DNA of 64,000 bases from NCBI GenBank assembly GCA_022266195.1, contig WHVY01000008.1, forward strand, positions 1,178,001 through 1,242,000, in the 5' to 3' direction. Made by a program: the position numbers and the translations under genes. Below the pieces are notes generated by a model, which was not told the DNA's origin, searched no databases, and saw nothing but the letters and a program-made list of their open reading frames with translations. Positions 1-11,618 of the stretch are shown in pieces (the stretch's first letter is position 1; every line of letters starts with the position of its first letter). Source of the DNA: Tetranychus cinnabarinus. Lineage: Eukaryota > Arthropoda > Arachnida > Trombidiformes > Tetranychidae.

Positions 1-230
1 GATATAACATTTTTACGTCAATTTTGTTAAGGATGTAACAAATGTCTCGTGAATTTTTTTGTACTTAATCATCAATAATTGTTAGCTTGAGTAAAGCAAT
101 AACTAAAATTGAAAAGTGCAGAGGTTAGGATTATACTGACAATCATCTTCAACGCTTAAAAAATGATTAAATTTTAATCGATTATAAAAAAATATTCAAC
201 AGAATTAAACCAATTAACAAAATATTCATC
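1..230. other. 3' flank of Vps33A
   Basis: AT-rich sequence downstream of the Vps33A stop codon. It carries an ATTAAA-like polyadenylation hexamer on the minus strand near 168-175. I see no other feature. Confidence 0.4.
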
Positions 231-2279
231 TCATACACAGGATGGCTTTTTATCGAAATTTTCTCCAAGAGAATCTATGAATGTTTTTCCATTGATGATG
301 TGTGTTGTGGCGATTAAAAATTCAACGTTTACTGCATATAAAGAATGAAAAAAACAGATTATAATTATGATCACAGCTTCTAGAAATTTAGCAATTATAG
401 TTTTGACAATAGAATGAAATAAAAATATTAACTCACAGTCAGCTCTTTGTGATAGCAAACGAAGTGCAGATATTTCGGCAAAAGTAACACCACCGATGAA
501 AAAAACAAGCACCACTTTTGGTTCTGCGGATGGAGTTGGAACCGAAACGGGTGAATCACTGGTGTTTCCCTTTCGAAGTCCAGTTGGAATGATTTGTTTA
601 GTTTCAATTGTTGGCTCTGGGAGCAATTTTAAGGCTTCAGGAATTGCCCTCCATCCAGGATAAATCATGAATTCAACAAGTCGAACAGAAAGTGGAGCGT
701 ATCCACTATAAACGTAGGTTATATCAGAATCAGGACCAGAACTTTTCTCTTTGGTAAGTCGGAATGTTTTCCTTAATATGTTGTAGCTTTTGACGAGATA
801 GCTGGTCTTTTGTTTTATAAGTCCAGCCTTTTCTAAATTGTTTAAAGTAACCAAATGTTTGTACCGATATGTTTGAAGGATTTCACGAACATAATACTCG
901 AAATTTTTGTTTTTAAGGCCATTATTGGTTAGAGATTGGAGAGAGATCAATCGAAGTATCTTAGTTAAAGGTTCTTGCCTTGCAATACAATCCTCGATAT
1001 AAGTATTTACCTTATCGGTATCAACACCATTCACAAACAATTGTTCCGCTTCAACAGTTTGATTAAACTCTTCAGTATCCACCACAGTTTTGACAATTTC
1101 AGCAATAGATGTTTGATTTATTAAACTGTTTTTAACAGCTTGGAGTGAAGGAAGTTTTTTCATGAACAACTGCATCTCTGGGACACTTTTTGCCTCATGC
1201 CTCTCATCAATTAAGACGGACAACTTTTTCGTATTGTCTCTAATGATTGGTCCTACATCGTAAAAAGTTTTATCTCTTATTTTGCTGTAAATAAGATCAG
1301 TCGAGTTTAAACGGAATAATTTAACCTCAGTAGGAGGGTCAACACCATCAGCGGTATTGGTTCGAATAGATCCACTTTCATTGGTTTTATTAAGTTTATC
1401 AGATGGAATTTTGATAATTCCATTGTTTATACCAAATATTTCGTCAAGCAGCCCTTCGAAGGTCATTTGGCTCATTAAAGGTGTAACAAAATCAACAGAT
1501 CTATCAAGTAATAGGAGACTGTGAATCTGTGGAACCACTTGAGACTCTTTAAGCGACATTTCTTTACTCAACTTGGTCATCAAATCAAAGACTCTTTGAG
1601 ACCAAGGACCTTGTCCATACACATTTCCAATAATACCGAACAATGATTGAATTGTCATAATAGCACGGGCAACATGTAATAAACAAGAGTGGTCCTTTTC
1701 AATCAGAAGCTCCTTACAACAATCGACCAGCTGCATGGAAATGACATCAGTGTCCAGTGGAAGTATTTCTATTGGATATTCATTAATACTAGTTATCAAT
1801 GGTAAAATTCCATAATCCTGGAGTTTCTTTTCGCAAAGCCAACTCTTGTAAGGCATTAAAAGTATATGAATCTCTTTGTTAAACGTTTCACGAGTTTCAC
1901 CCTGTAAATTATCAGCAACAATTTTCATTAAAGATGCTTTAGAACGAAGGAAATAGATCAAGTAATCAGCTTCGATTTGTGGTAGCTTTTCAGATCTTAG
2001 ATGCCGCATCTTGGTTACACCGCATTGCTTTAGGAAAGTAAAATCAGCGACAAGCTCTATACTAGAAAGTAATTTGTCATCCCAAATAATGGCCTATTGA
2101 AAAATTGTAATGCAAAATATATATTAATAATAATTACACCCTTTAAAAACAATTAAATGAGATAGATGAGATGAGTTTCTTACTTTAGTTCCCTTGAATT
2201 GCTGCAAATACGTCCTTAGTTCATTGCGAGCAACCTCTTTTAATATTGAGATATTCAAACGATTCGATAAATATTCCAT
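231..2279 (-). CDS. Vps33A: Vacuolar protein sorting-associated protein 33A (Sec1/Munc18 family)
   Basis: The product is the SM-family subunit of the HOPS and CORVET tethering complexes, which templates SNARE assembly on late endosomes and lysosomes. Coding exons on the minus strand are 2184-2279, 437-2093 and 231-331. All junctions are GT-AG and in phase, giving 617 residues against about 596 in human VPS33A. The first exon starts MEYLSNRLNISIL. Near residue 228 is the SM signature LLLLDRSVDFVTP, followed by TFEGLLDEIFGI. The C-terminal third carries SGYAPLSVRLVEF and FFIGGVTFAEISALRLLSQ. The last exon ends NGKTFIDSLGENF and a short tail. Reading straight through the last intron would replace the true C-terminus with unrelated hydrophobic residues. 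Vps33A rather than Vps33B is preferred because of the DRSVDFVTPL and YAPLSVRLVE blocks; this is from family memory. It is the leftmost gene, and its start lies about 1.3 kb from the divergent LRAT-type gene. Confidence 0.93.
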
Positions 2280-3570
2280 GATAAGTGCTTTAAAAAAGCA
2301 TAAGTAATAAAGTATTAACTAAAATAATAATTAACTTTAACATTAAACTATTTAACAATAAAAAGATTGAAAGCAAAACATTGATGTTTATTTTGGTAAA
2401 GCCTATTTTTACACAGGAGTTATCTCCTTGGATTCAATACTTTGATAGATGATACTTGTTTTCATTGGATGAACAGCTTCTGGCGGTAGTTTTGTTTTGT
2501 ACTTTCGTTGGTGATAATCACAATTATATCTAGAATTACTGATTTAATAACAATATTTATATAAAAATGAGAAATTGAAGAGAGTTTTCAGATAATATTC
2601 GTATTTTCCTTTGATCAACTTCCTCCTGTTTGAGTAAACTTTCAGTTTTTAACACAAATACTGAATTTTGAACACGCGGGTTAAATTATGTCATTTATTA
2701 GATTAATATGGCTAAATAGCAATTATTTTTTAGACCTTTGTCACATATAATGTCTAATTAATTAAAAAAAACTAAAATAGCTCTAATTAAACTCTAAATG
2801 AGAGCTCAACATGAGATGGTACTAGAAAAGCTCTTCGAGTAAAAATAGTCTCGGAGCCTAATTTTACAATGAAAAAGTACAAATAGCGATTTCCGTTTAT
2901 TTTGATGTATCAAACAAACTAAGCAGGTTACTAACTGCACATATTTGGCGCATTTATTTGAATAACTCTAAGCAGAAAATTTAGATTTTAAAATTTTAAA
3001 TGATTACCATAATCAACTTGAGGTTTTTAATACTAAATTGTCTACAATTTATAAACCAACAATCATGTGGTTTAATATCACTGCTTGTCGATAATTTCTT
3101 TCACGTTGATTAATAAGTTAAATTGACTCATTTTATGCAAAAGTCAGAAGCTTACGCGTAAAAATTAAGATCATAATCTCAATAAGAAAATATTGAAATA
3201 AGATATTAAAGCTATCATTTAGTTTGACAGCAATTGACTGTATAAATCAAGAGCCACCTGAATTAACTTAGAAGACTCTGTATCAAATAAACTCATGAAA
3301 ATGGCAGTTTTTAATTTCATAGTTTCAAGTAAGGAATTGGTACCAGATAAAAGATGAGTAAATAAAATGAGCACTTGAGCTCAAAATTTCTTATAGCTGA
3401 TAATATGTGTAATTGAGGCTAAATCAGCTCCTTTTTTCATCCAATTGAATGCTAGAGACTTAGATAATAGTTTGATTAATAAGCAATTTACTTTTCCATG
3501 TTTCAAGATCACATAATTCATAGTCTTCAACCTTGTAACAGGCATCAAATTTTGACCAGAAAATCTGAAA
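2280..3570. other. Intergenic region between divergent genes
   Basis: About 1.3 kb between the Vps33A start (minus) and the LRAT-type gene start (plus), so it probably contains both promoters. A short coding-looking minus-strand stretch at about 2409-2510 ends in a stop codon and is followed by an AATAAA (2392-2387). I could not connect it to an upstream exon. The rest is AT-rich and featureless to my reading. Confidence 0.4.
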
Positions 3571-4263
3571 ATGTCTCCAAAACAAAACGATTTATGCACA
3601 TTGTTGATTTGTTTGGTAATAATTTGTAATTGTTTCCCATTATCACTGAGCAAGCCAAGACAAAAGTGTATCTTTAAAAGTAAGTTCAATTATTTTATTT
3701 TCGTAGTCGCCAGTATTGTGTTTGTTCTGGTAAATGTTATAAAAGATAAAAAGAGAGAGAAGAGTATTCAGTAACTATTTAGAATCTATTCTGACAATTA
3801 ATGATCATATTTGCTATCTTTAGAATGTTTAACACACATCGGAGATCTTAAAATGGAGGCCGGTGACATGATTAGTTGTCGACACTACTTTTTGCTTCCA
3901 TACCATAACCTTTTGGCAACTGGACCAAACAGTATGATACATATTGTTGCCAATAAACGACAAAGCAGAGGTTACATTGTAGAGGATACTCGGGATAAAT
4001 ATGTATCGCGAAATCAAGAGTCTTGGTGTTTCAATGAAGGTCCTGGTTCCTTAGGGCGAACCGGCGCTGTCAACATATCTCGAGAAAGTTTAATGATGTT
4101 CAAAAACAAACCAGTTTATTATAATTTACTAAAATGTAACTGTCAACATTGGGTTGAATATTGGGCTAACGGTGAACCTAAATCACCAAGTGTCTGGAAA
4201 ATCTCAATTGATAAACGCTGCCCTCTCTTGACGATTAAATCAAATCGCATTCTATCTTCATGA
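3571..4263 (+). CDS. Secreted LRAT-domain (NlpC/P60-like) protein
   Basis: Two coding exons, 3571-3679 and 3824-4263, joined by a GTAAGT...AG intron in phase 1, give 182 residues. Residues 1 to about 28 are hydrophobic and end LSLS, resembling a signal peptide. The rest matches the LRAT/PLAAT fold. It opens with GDMISCRHYF, then has His64 (in PYHNLLATG) and His76 (in SMIHIVAN), 12 residues apart as in PLAAT-type enzymes. Cys143 lies in KCNCQHWVEYW, the equivalent of the NCEHF box. The catalytic His/His/Cys set is therefore present, and the family performs phospholipase A or acyltransferase chemistry through a thioester. Known PLAAT/LRAT enzymes are usually membrane-anchored rather than secreted, so the N-terminal exon deserves transcript support. 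A polyadenylation signal AATAAA lies at 4346-4351. The last ~65 coding bases and the 3' UTR are duplicated at 14.1-14.6 kb. Substrate is unknown. Confidence 0.65.
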
Positions 4264-4658
4264 TTAAAACTCTGTATTGTGAATATTTCATTGATTCTTG
4301 ATTTTATTTTTGAACAACTCAAAGCTATTGACAATTAGCAAAGCGAATAAAAGAGTTTATTTATAACCTATTATTCATTTGATATCTGCTTTGTTTACTT
4401 GTTAGACAAGGTTATGTTAACTTAATATTGCTTGGATTGCTTAAATTGTTTCACTTATTTGATTAAGTTTACGGAAAAGAATGAAAAAAAAAAGGTTTTT
4501 ACGCAGAGAATCAATTGAATTGTGAACTGACAGAAGCTAATCAAGTCAAGGTTTCGTTTAAAAATAAGCATTAAAAAACATTAAACTTTCATCAATCAAT
4601 GAATTAACTTTGGCTGAAGGAATACAATTTTATTTGACAATTTTTGGGTGTCAGGGTT
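4199..4658 (+). repeat. Segmental duplication, source copy (3' end of LRAT-type gene)
   Basis: This 460-bp stretch covers the last ~65 coding bases and the 3' flank of the LRAT-type gene. It recurs at 14089-14556 in the same orientation with high identity, for example across the shared block starting TGATATCTGCTTTG. Similarity starts abruptly at 4199 and stops abruptly at about 4658. This copy is taken as the source because it is attached to the intact gene. Confidence 0.85.
4346..4351 (+). terminator. Polyadenylation signal of the LRAT-type gene
   Basis: AATAAA 82 bp after the stop codon, in the plus orientation. The same hexamer is preserved in the duplicated copy at 14.2 kb. Confidence 0.5.
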
Positions 4659-5476
4659 AGTTTTCAGTAATTTAACTTTGATTAAAATCCTGCCATCTTG
4701 TGTGGTTGTTAATAAAAAGACACAATTAACATGATTGTAACATTTAGACACAAGTGACACAAATGGGCAAAAATGGGTAAAAATTGTATTCTTGCAAATT
4801 TAGACTCTGTTGGCTTGTAGTGACTTAAGAACTGAGTCAATTATTGCGATTTAAAATTTTGTCTGATCAATAGTTTTCGAGATAATCGAGGTCAAAATTG
4901 AAACTTCGATCGCTTTTTGTACAATAATGGAAGCAGATTTTTTCATGAAACTGCATTTCACTGATGTAAATACTGATGATCAACCAGAAAATAGTCTTAT
5001 TTTGAGAAATAGAACTTATCTTTTTCTGTAAAATAGATTAGCCCGATTTTCAGTCAAACCGATCACTTTCTGCGACCGTAAGAGTTAGCAAGCTGAAACT
5101 TGAAACTTGTCCGTGAAAACGCTACGCTCAAATCATAGATTGAATACTTTTTTGAATTTATCAACAGTTTTCCTGATTTTGGTCATTGGACTTAAAAATT
5201 TGAGACTCAATATTTCGAGAATGGCATCACCCACAATCATCATTCTTGCACAAATTCAATTCTATACTAAATAATAATTCAAATCAATTAGATAAATTTT
5301 CATTAATGCATTTGAGTCAAGATGTCTGGGGTTTTAAGTATACGAGCAACATGTTATTCAACAAAACAAACTCATCTCAACCCATTTGTTGGTAAATAAA
5401 CCAATTTTCTGGTTAAATCTGCAAATGCAAGGCAAAGAATGCGGCCAAAGGCTCAAACAATTCATTAAAGAGTTGA

Positions 5477-6690
5477 AACTTGGCAAATTTGTAAGGACAT
5501 ATAAACTGAATCTATTGGTGGCATTAAATAATTCATCCGATAGATAGTTTTCGAGAGAATTGAGGTCAAAGTTGAAACTTCGAACTCCTTTTGTGTCATA
5601 ATGGAAGCATGTTTTTTCATGATATTCATTTTGGTAGGGTAACTTTGGATGGCCAACCATAAAATGTCTTTATTTTAGTAAATAAAACTTTCGGTTCAAA
5701 ATAAAACAGATCAGTTCGATTTTACTTTAAAGTGACTTTATTCTAAGACCAAAAGTGTTAGCGAGCTGTAACTTGTCATTCTTACAGAAAAATTGTTGGA
5801 CTACGTCATGAATTGAATAACTTTTTCAATTTACCGATAGTTCTCTTAATATTGTCTCATTTACCTAAAAACTTTGAACCTCAATATTTCGCGAACGATA
5901 TCAGTCACATCCATCATTCTTTGATTAAACATTACATTTTGTTACAGTCTATCATAAAGCTGAATTTGAGATCATTCAAGAAACTACAAAAAAAGCTATA
6001 ACAATTCATTACTTGAGTTGCCAGATTTGAAACTTGATCAACAAAGATAAAGAGTTAGCTACGGTGTGTTGAAAGAATATTCATTATTGGATGAATATTT
6101 CAGATTTGAGCCAGTATTAAGTGCTGGTATATTATAACTCATGATGCAATCTATTGTTTGATCAAAGAATGATGGACTTAGATGATTCCGTTCTCGAAAT
6201 ATTGATGTTCAAACTTTTTAGGTAAATGGTCAATATTAAGAGAACTGTTGATAAATTAAAAAAGTTATTCAATTCATGATGTGTGGCAACGATTTTTATC
6301 GGCCAATAACATGTTTCAGCTCGCTAACACTTTCAGTCATAGAATAAAGTCGCTTTAAAGAAAAATCGAACTAATCTGTTTTATTTTGAACCGAAAGTTT
6401 TATTTACCAAAATAAAGACATTTTATGGTTGGCCATCAAAAGTTACCTTACCGAAATGAATATCATGAAAATATCTGCTTCCATTATTGCACAAAAGGCA
6501 ATCGAAGTTTCAACTTTGACCTCGATTTTCTTGAAAACTATCGATCAGATAAACTTTTTAATGACACAAATGAACTCAGCTTTTATGTCTCTATAAACTA
6601 ACATCTAAATCTAGAGTCTAAGTTTGCAAGAAATCAATTTTTACCCGTTTTTGCCCATTTGTCTTTCAGTATTTGTGTAAACTTGTGCAT
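5477..6690. mobile_element. Foldback element unit A2 (near-complete hairpin)
   Basis: Left arm 5477-5960 and right arm 6130-6690 are inverted copies around a 170-bp centre (5960-6130). The centre is the reverse complement of the centre of unit B4 at 48.2-48.4 kb, which fixes this as a copy of a defined element rather than a random palindrome. The extreme left end of the left arm is diverged. Confidence 0.7.
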
Positions 6691-6727
6691 AAATGAGACA
6701 ATTGTGTTATTTGTGTGCTTTTCACAA

Positions 6728-7716
6728 TAAATCAGTGCGATTTTCATTTAAAGAGACTGCATTCTTTGACGGTCAGAGTTAGAGAAGTGAAACTTGTAAT
6801 TTGTCGCTTAAATTTGTTGGTGAACGGCATGGATCGAATAACTTCTTCAATTTACCGATAGTTCTCTTAATATTGTCCATTTATCTAAAACGTTTGTACA
6901 TCAATATTTCGAGAATGGCATAACCTACGTCCATTATTTTTTGACCAAACAGTAGATTGCATTATGGGCTATAATATAATCAATTAAAAAATTATTCTCA
7001 AAAGATCTCTACTAGCAAAAGATCCTAAAAAAAGTTGTAGCATTGTTTTACTTATGTTATACGATTTGAGCTTGATTTATGTTAAGTTAAATGGTTTATC
7101 AACACAAATCTTATGCGGAGGAGGATCTTAATCTTAGAAGGATATTCATTATTATATGAATCAGCTCCGATTTTATCTAGTCATATCATATTATAACCCA
7201 TAGTATAATCTAATGTTTGCTCAAAGAATGATGATCTTAGGCGATGCCATTCACAAGATATTGATGTTCAAAGCTTTTTAGGTAAATGGTCAAAATCAAG
7301 AGAACTATTATAAAGTTCAAAACATTATTCATTTCATGATGTGTACCAACAATTTTTATTGACGAATAGTAAGTTTCAGCTTGCTAACTCTTGCGGTCAC
7401 AGAAAACGGCCTGTTCAACTGAAAATTGAACTTGATCTGTTTTACAGAAACAGAAAAATGCATTTCTAAAAATATTTACATTTTCTGATTGATTATCAAA
7501 GGTTACATCAGTTTAACGAGTTTCATGGAAAAATATGCTTCCATTATTGTACAGAAAGCGATCGAAGTTTCAGCTTTAAACTCGATTTTCTCGAAAGCTG
7601 TAAATCAGAGAAACTTTTGAATCCCAATAACTGACTCAATTCTTATGTGTCTAAAAACCAACAGAGTCTAAATTTGAAAGAAATCAATTTTTACCCGTTT
7701 TTACCCATTTGTGTCA
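6728..7716. mobile_element. Foldback element unit A3 (5'-truncated hairpin)
   Basis: The left arm lacks its outer half (6728-6970). The centre 6970-7195 and the complete right arm 7195-7716 follow. The centre matches that of unit B2 (44.33-44.55 kb) in direct orientation. Confidence 0.65.
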
Positions 7717-8514
7717 TCGGTTGAATTGATGTTTACAGAAATGGCTAATCTCCGTTCAAATGATTTTTACCATCATTTATTGAGTTTGATTCAAACTATA
7801 ACAATTAGTCAATTTAACTTATGAGTTAATGGAGAAGCTGTTTAAGAAAATGATTTACATTAGCAGTTGCAATGGATATTCCAGAGGATAATGCCCTTTA
7901 ATTGTTGACATTTATTTACCGTACATTTCCTTGTAAACATTAGTTACTAATAAATTTAGTTACTTGGTTCAAGTTAATTGAACGTGATGCTGATGAGGAT
8001 AATCGTGAATTGTGATTGATCAAGGATCACATACACCACATATACAAACATAACAAAGAATCTGGATAACTCACAGTTGATGATGATAATGGATTTCAGT
8101 AATTTCCTTGTTTCATGTGATAACTGTGATGCATGTCTAATCAATTGGTAATCAACAGTTATTATTTGAATTTAGACAACTGTGAACAAACAGTAGCCAT
8201 AATTACAGGAATTAAAGACTATTGCATTTCTCATCGTCTCATCAATCAATTTCAATCCAAGCGTTTCTGTTTCTTCTTATAAGCTGCTCTCTGATCTTAT
8301 AAGTCCAGTCAATTCTTGATTCCTTTCCTACTTCGTTCCTAACTGTCTAACAAATTGTTATTATTTTATTCCGATGGATAATTTCCAACTTTATTAAAAA
8401 GACTTGCTAAAGACCATATTCATGGTATATATTGATAGCCATTTTCAATAAAAGTAATTACGCTATTGAAGAAGACTCATTGCGTGATGAAAAAAACCAT
8501 TGATGAATCAATTA

Positions 8515-9180
8515 TTCATTTAATCACTCGCCTCAAATTTTCTTATGACAACAATAATATCATAATCGTCTTCATAATTTCTGCAAGATTCATCTTACTC
8601 TTCCTTTTCATGATTATGTTTGAGTTAATTACAATCAGTTGAACACCTATCGGAAACCCAAAGTTTTATTTTCATAATTATCTTTTCATTCACCATTTTT
8701 AAAACCATTATTCATGCCTATCATGATTATTTGTCTGATTTTATTAACCATAAACATTTAAACTTCAAGCGTTTTAAGCAAATGGTTAATGTTGTTAAAA
8801 CGATACAATTGTGACAATGTAATAAGTATAAGTGGTTTCAAACCATTTCAACCAATATTTGATCATTCTCATAAATGTTTCAATTTTTAATTCAATAATA
8901 CATTACTCTTCGGTTAAACCTAAAGCCTCCTAGCTTTGTGTTGTCTCCAGTCAATGATTTAGACCTTTTCCTTCAACAAATATAAACTCCAATCATGATG
9001 ATTTGACGATAAAAAATTCATAATCAATATTTCAAATATCGCGTTTACTGATTTACTGGCAAACAAACCATTAACTCAAAACTCAGATCAATGAAGCCAT
9101 AATCATCTTTACTCTGGTTAAAGGACTCACAAAATATCAAACCCAATTTGGCTTTCAATTGAAAAAGGTTAACCTTAAAT
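8515..9180 (+). repeat. Degenerate tandem duplication, copy 1
   Basis: Shares ordered blocks with 9385-10255 in the same orientation: ACTCGCCT, AATATCATAATC, GAACACCTATCGGAAA, CATGATTATC, AATCATGATGATTTGACGAT, and a run of TATCAAACC. Copies differ by many substitutions and indels, so the duplication is old. Confidence 0.7.
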
Positions 9181-9384
9181 CCTGGTTAGCAATTAATGAT
9201 CTGGTTAATAATGTTTTTAAATCATTGGAAGTAAAATATACCAATGTATTAAAGAATGGATTCAACTCAATATTTGATTAGCTTCATTTATAATCGATTT
9301 AATTTACAAATGCATAAGTTAATGATTTTTCGATGACTTGTTGATTGCGATCCTCAAGTTTTCAATAATTTTAGTCAGCCATTA

Positions 9385-10255
9385 TTTTATATGACTCGCC
9401 TGCAAATCTCCTGATGCCAACTATTAATATCATAATCATCACCATTACTATCTTTCCAGGCAAGATTCATAGTTCTTTCCGTTTTCATGATAATGATTTT
9501 ATTCAACTACAATCAGGTGAACACCTATCGGAAATCCTACCGTTTTGTGTCGCTTCCACTTCCATAATTGTCCTGACGGGAAGCAAAAAAACAACAACAA
9601 ATAACATAATTATATTATTATTCACCATCTCATCATCTTTATAAAACATTATTTATACTTATCATGATTATCTCACATATTTTTGTTTCATTTGATAATC
9701 AATTACCATTTCAAGTTAATGGTTAATGTTAATGTATCGAGACAAGGTAAACAAGTAACAACGGATTGCGACCCAAAACATTTCTACTCCTTTATTTCAT
9801 TCCTACAAATATTTCAATGTTTTTCAATTGAAAGTCAACTGCACATTGAATATCTGATGAAACCTTTAATCAAATACATGAATCAATGAATAACATCTGA
9901 CAATATTTCTATTCGATGTTTAACCGTACCTCAGTAAATGTCCAATATTAATATCAGGATTTGGCCAATTTCAACTCAATCCCAAAAGAAAAAGAAAAGC
10001 TTTGAATTGTCAAATAACTAACACTCATTGTAAGAATCAACTTACAGTCATTGACTTAGACTATTTCTTTACCAAATATAAATTATAATCATGATGATTT
10101 GACGATAAACACTCTTTCAAATATCGAGTTAACTAAATGATCAAAACATTGAGGCGAAAATCAGATCAATGAAATCATAATCAACTTGGCTTTTACTTAT
10201 TCATAGGATTCACACATAAATATCAAACCTAATTTGGATTGAATTTAAAATGGTT
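9385..10255 (+). repeat. Degenerate tandem duplication, copy 2
   Basis: Second copy of the 8515-9180 sequence, about 200 bp longer because of insertions (an A/C-rich tract near 9590 and a divergent middle). The order of shared blocks is preserved. Confidence 0.7.
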
Positions 10256-11618
10256 TATCTTATCGTTTACAATGAACTTTGCACATCCTGGCTTGAAAAG
10301 TGTTTCATTTCAACTAAATTATGATAACCTAGTAATCCGCCTTTTTTAATCATTTCCAGCTTGATTATCAATTTCACTTGATAATTCAGCTATTATAAAT
10401 ATCAAATTAACTTATTTTATAGTCTGTTAATTTTAACTCCTTATAAGTTAATTGACAAGTTTGCATGATTTCAATTTTATTTGATTCACCTTTTGGCTTT
10501 ACCATGAGAGGCTAGATCCTAAATTTTAAACAATTAGGTGAATTAACTGAGTTTAAATCAGTAGATTATTTTAGTCTATCCCGTCTGAATTACTCGAGTC
10601 TTTTAGAGTCACCAATAGATTACTAGATTTATTAACCACAGAACCAAATTTAGTTAGTTAGTTTTACAAGCTGTTTAACTTAATCTTTTAAGCCTTTACA
10701 GCCGCAAAGATGATTTATTTTTAACCTCACTTTCTGCTTTAACCTCGAGGCTTAGAGCAGGTAAATTTACCGCAATGATATTATTAAATATACATAGTTA
10801 GGCTTCAATAATCTTTAATAGACTTAACAGTCAACCTTCTATGTAATCATTTATTATACAAGAAGTATCTAATATTAGCCAAATCAAGCTTAGTCTGAGA
10901 TTTAAAACTTTAAACAGATTAAACATAAACTTGATGAAAGACTCATTAGTGAATATGGAATAGAGTCGAGTTTGGATGAACTTTTAGCGTAAATCAACCC
11001 CCAGATTGTCTAATTATCATGTCGAGTCAAAAGAAAGAAGAATCAGAAGTGTAAGTGTTCAGTATAAGTGAAATATTGTCACAGAAAAATGAATTGGCAG
11101 ATTAGTCGGAGATTATTGAAAAAATTGAGTGTTTATTCATATTTATTTGTGAATGACCATTGAAAATTGACTTGGAAGGTTTACACTGGCTTTGGATTTG
11201 TGCTTTTGTTTTGCCTTGAGTCTATTATAGCATAGTTCAGTTTCATTTATAATGAATATCATTATTATATTTAATATTACGATTTGTGTTATTTTTGTTG
11301 TTTTACTATCATTATCATCAGAAATAAAATAAACGATCACAGGTTACAATAGTGGTAAAATCAATCAAGAGTCAGACTAATAATTAATAATTAAAAACGA
11401 TGAGTAAACCGGTCAAATTGTGACATTTTGTGTCATTTCCTTGGCTTTTTTCCTTAGCTTTCTTGTTTTTTTTTTCAGAGCAGATATGATGAGAATAGAT
11501 ATGACAGAGAAGGATGGAGAGGGAGGAGGATAGAGAGCGAGAGCAATAGAGTCTATTTTTAGGTACTCAGATGTGAAGATCTTGGTGGAGGTTGAGCTTT
11601 CTTCGATAAATCTTCCTT

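Larger units (their letters stand above)
4755..7716. repeat. Foldback repeat cluster A
   Basis: A 3-kb block bounded by a perfect 13-bp terminal inverted repeat, TGACACAAATGGG at 4755-4767 and its reverse complement at 7704-7716. Inside are arms of about 500-560 bp in alternating orientation: forward 4755-5270, forward about 5477-5960, reverse 6130-6690, forward (truncated) 6728-6970, reverse 7195-7716. Marker words in each forward arm include GTTTTCGAGA, TTGAAACTTCGA, ATAATGGAAGCAGA, AATATTTCGAGAATGGCAT; reverse arms carry their complements. All frames are closed by stops, so no protein is encoded that I can see. No target-site duplication is obvious at the ends. It belongs to the same family as 42.4-49.2 kb. 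Confidence 0.85.
7717..11618. other. Gene-free region with tandem duplication
   Basis: A 3.9-kb stretch without a convincing gene. It holds the degenerate tandem duplication listed separately (8.5-10.3 kb). The right end is the presumed 3' flank of the minus-strand coronin gene, with AATAAA (minus) at about 11121-11133. The short open frames present have no recognisable domain and no phase-consistent splicing that I can see. Confidence 0.5.

Noticed and set aside
2409..2531. Minus-strand stretch with KLPPEAVHPMKTSIIYQS and a stop, followed by AATAAA
   Set aside because: Composition looks coding, but an in-frame stop lies just upstream of the obvious acceptor and no partner exon could be found in 2.5-3.6 kb.
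5358..5660. 100-codon minus-strand frame in cluster A
   Set aside because: Falls across a foldback arm; other copies of the arm do not keep it open.
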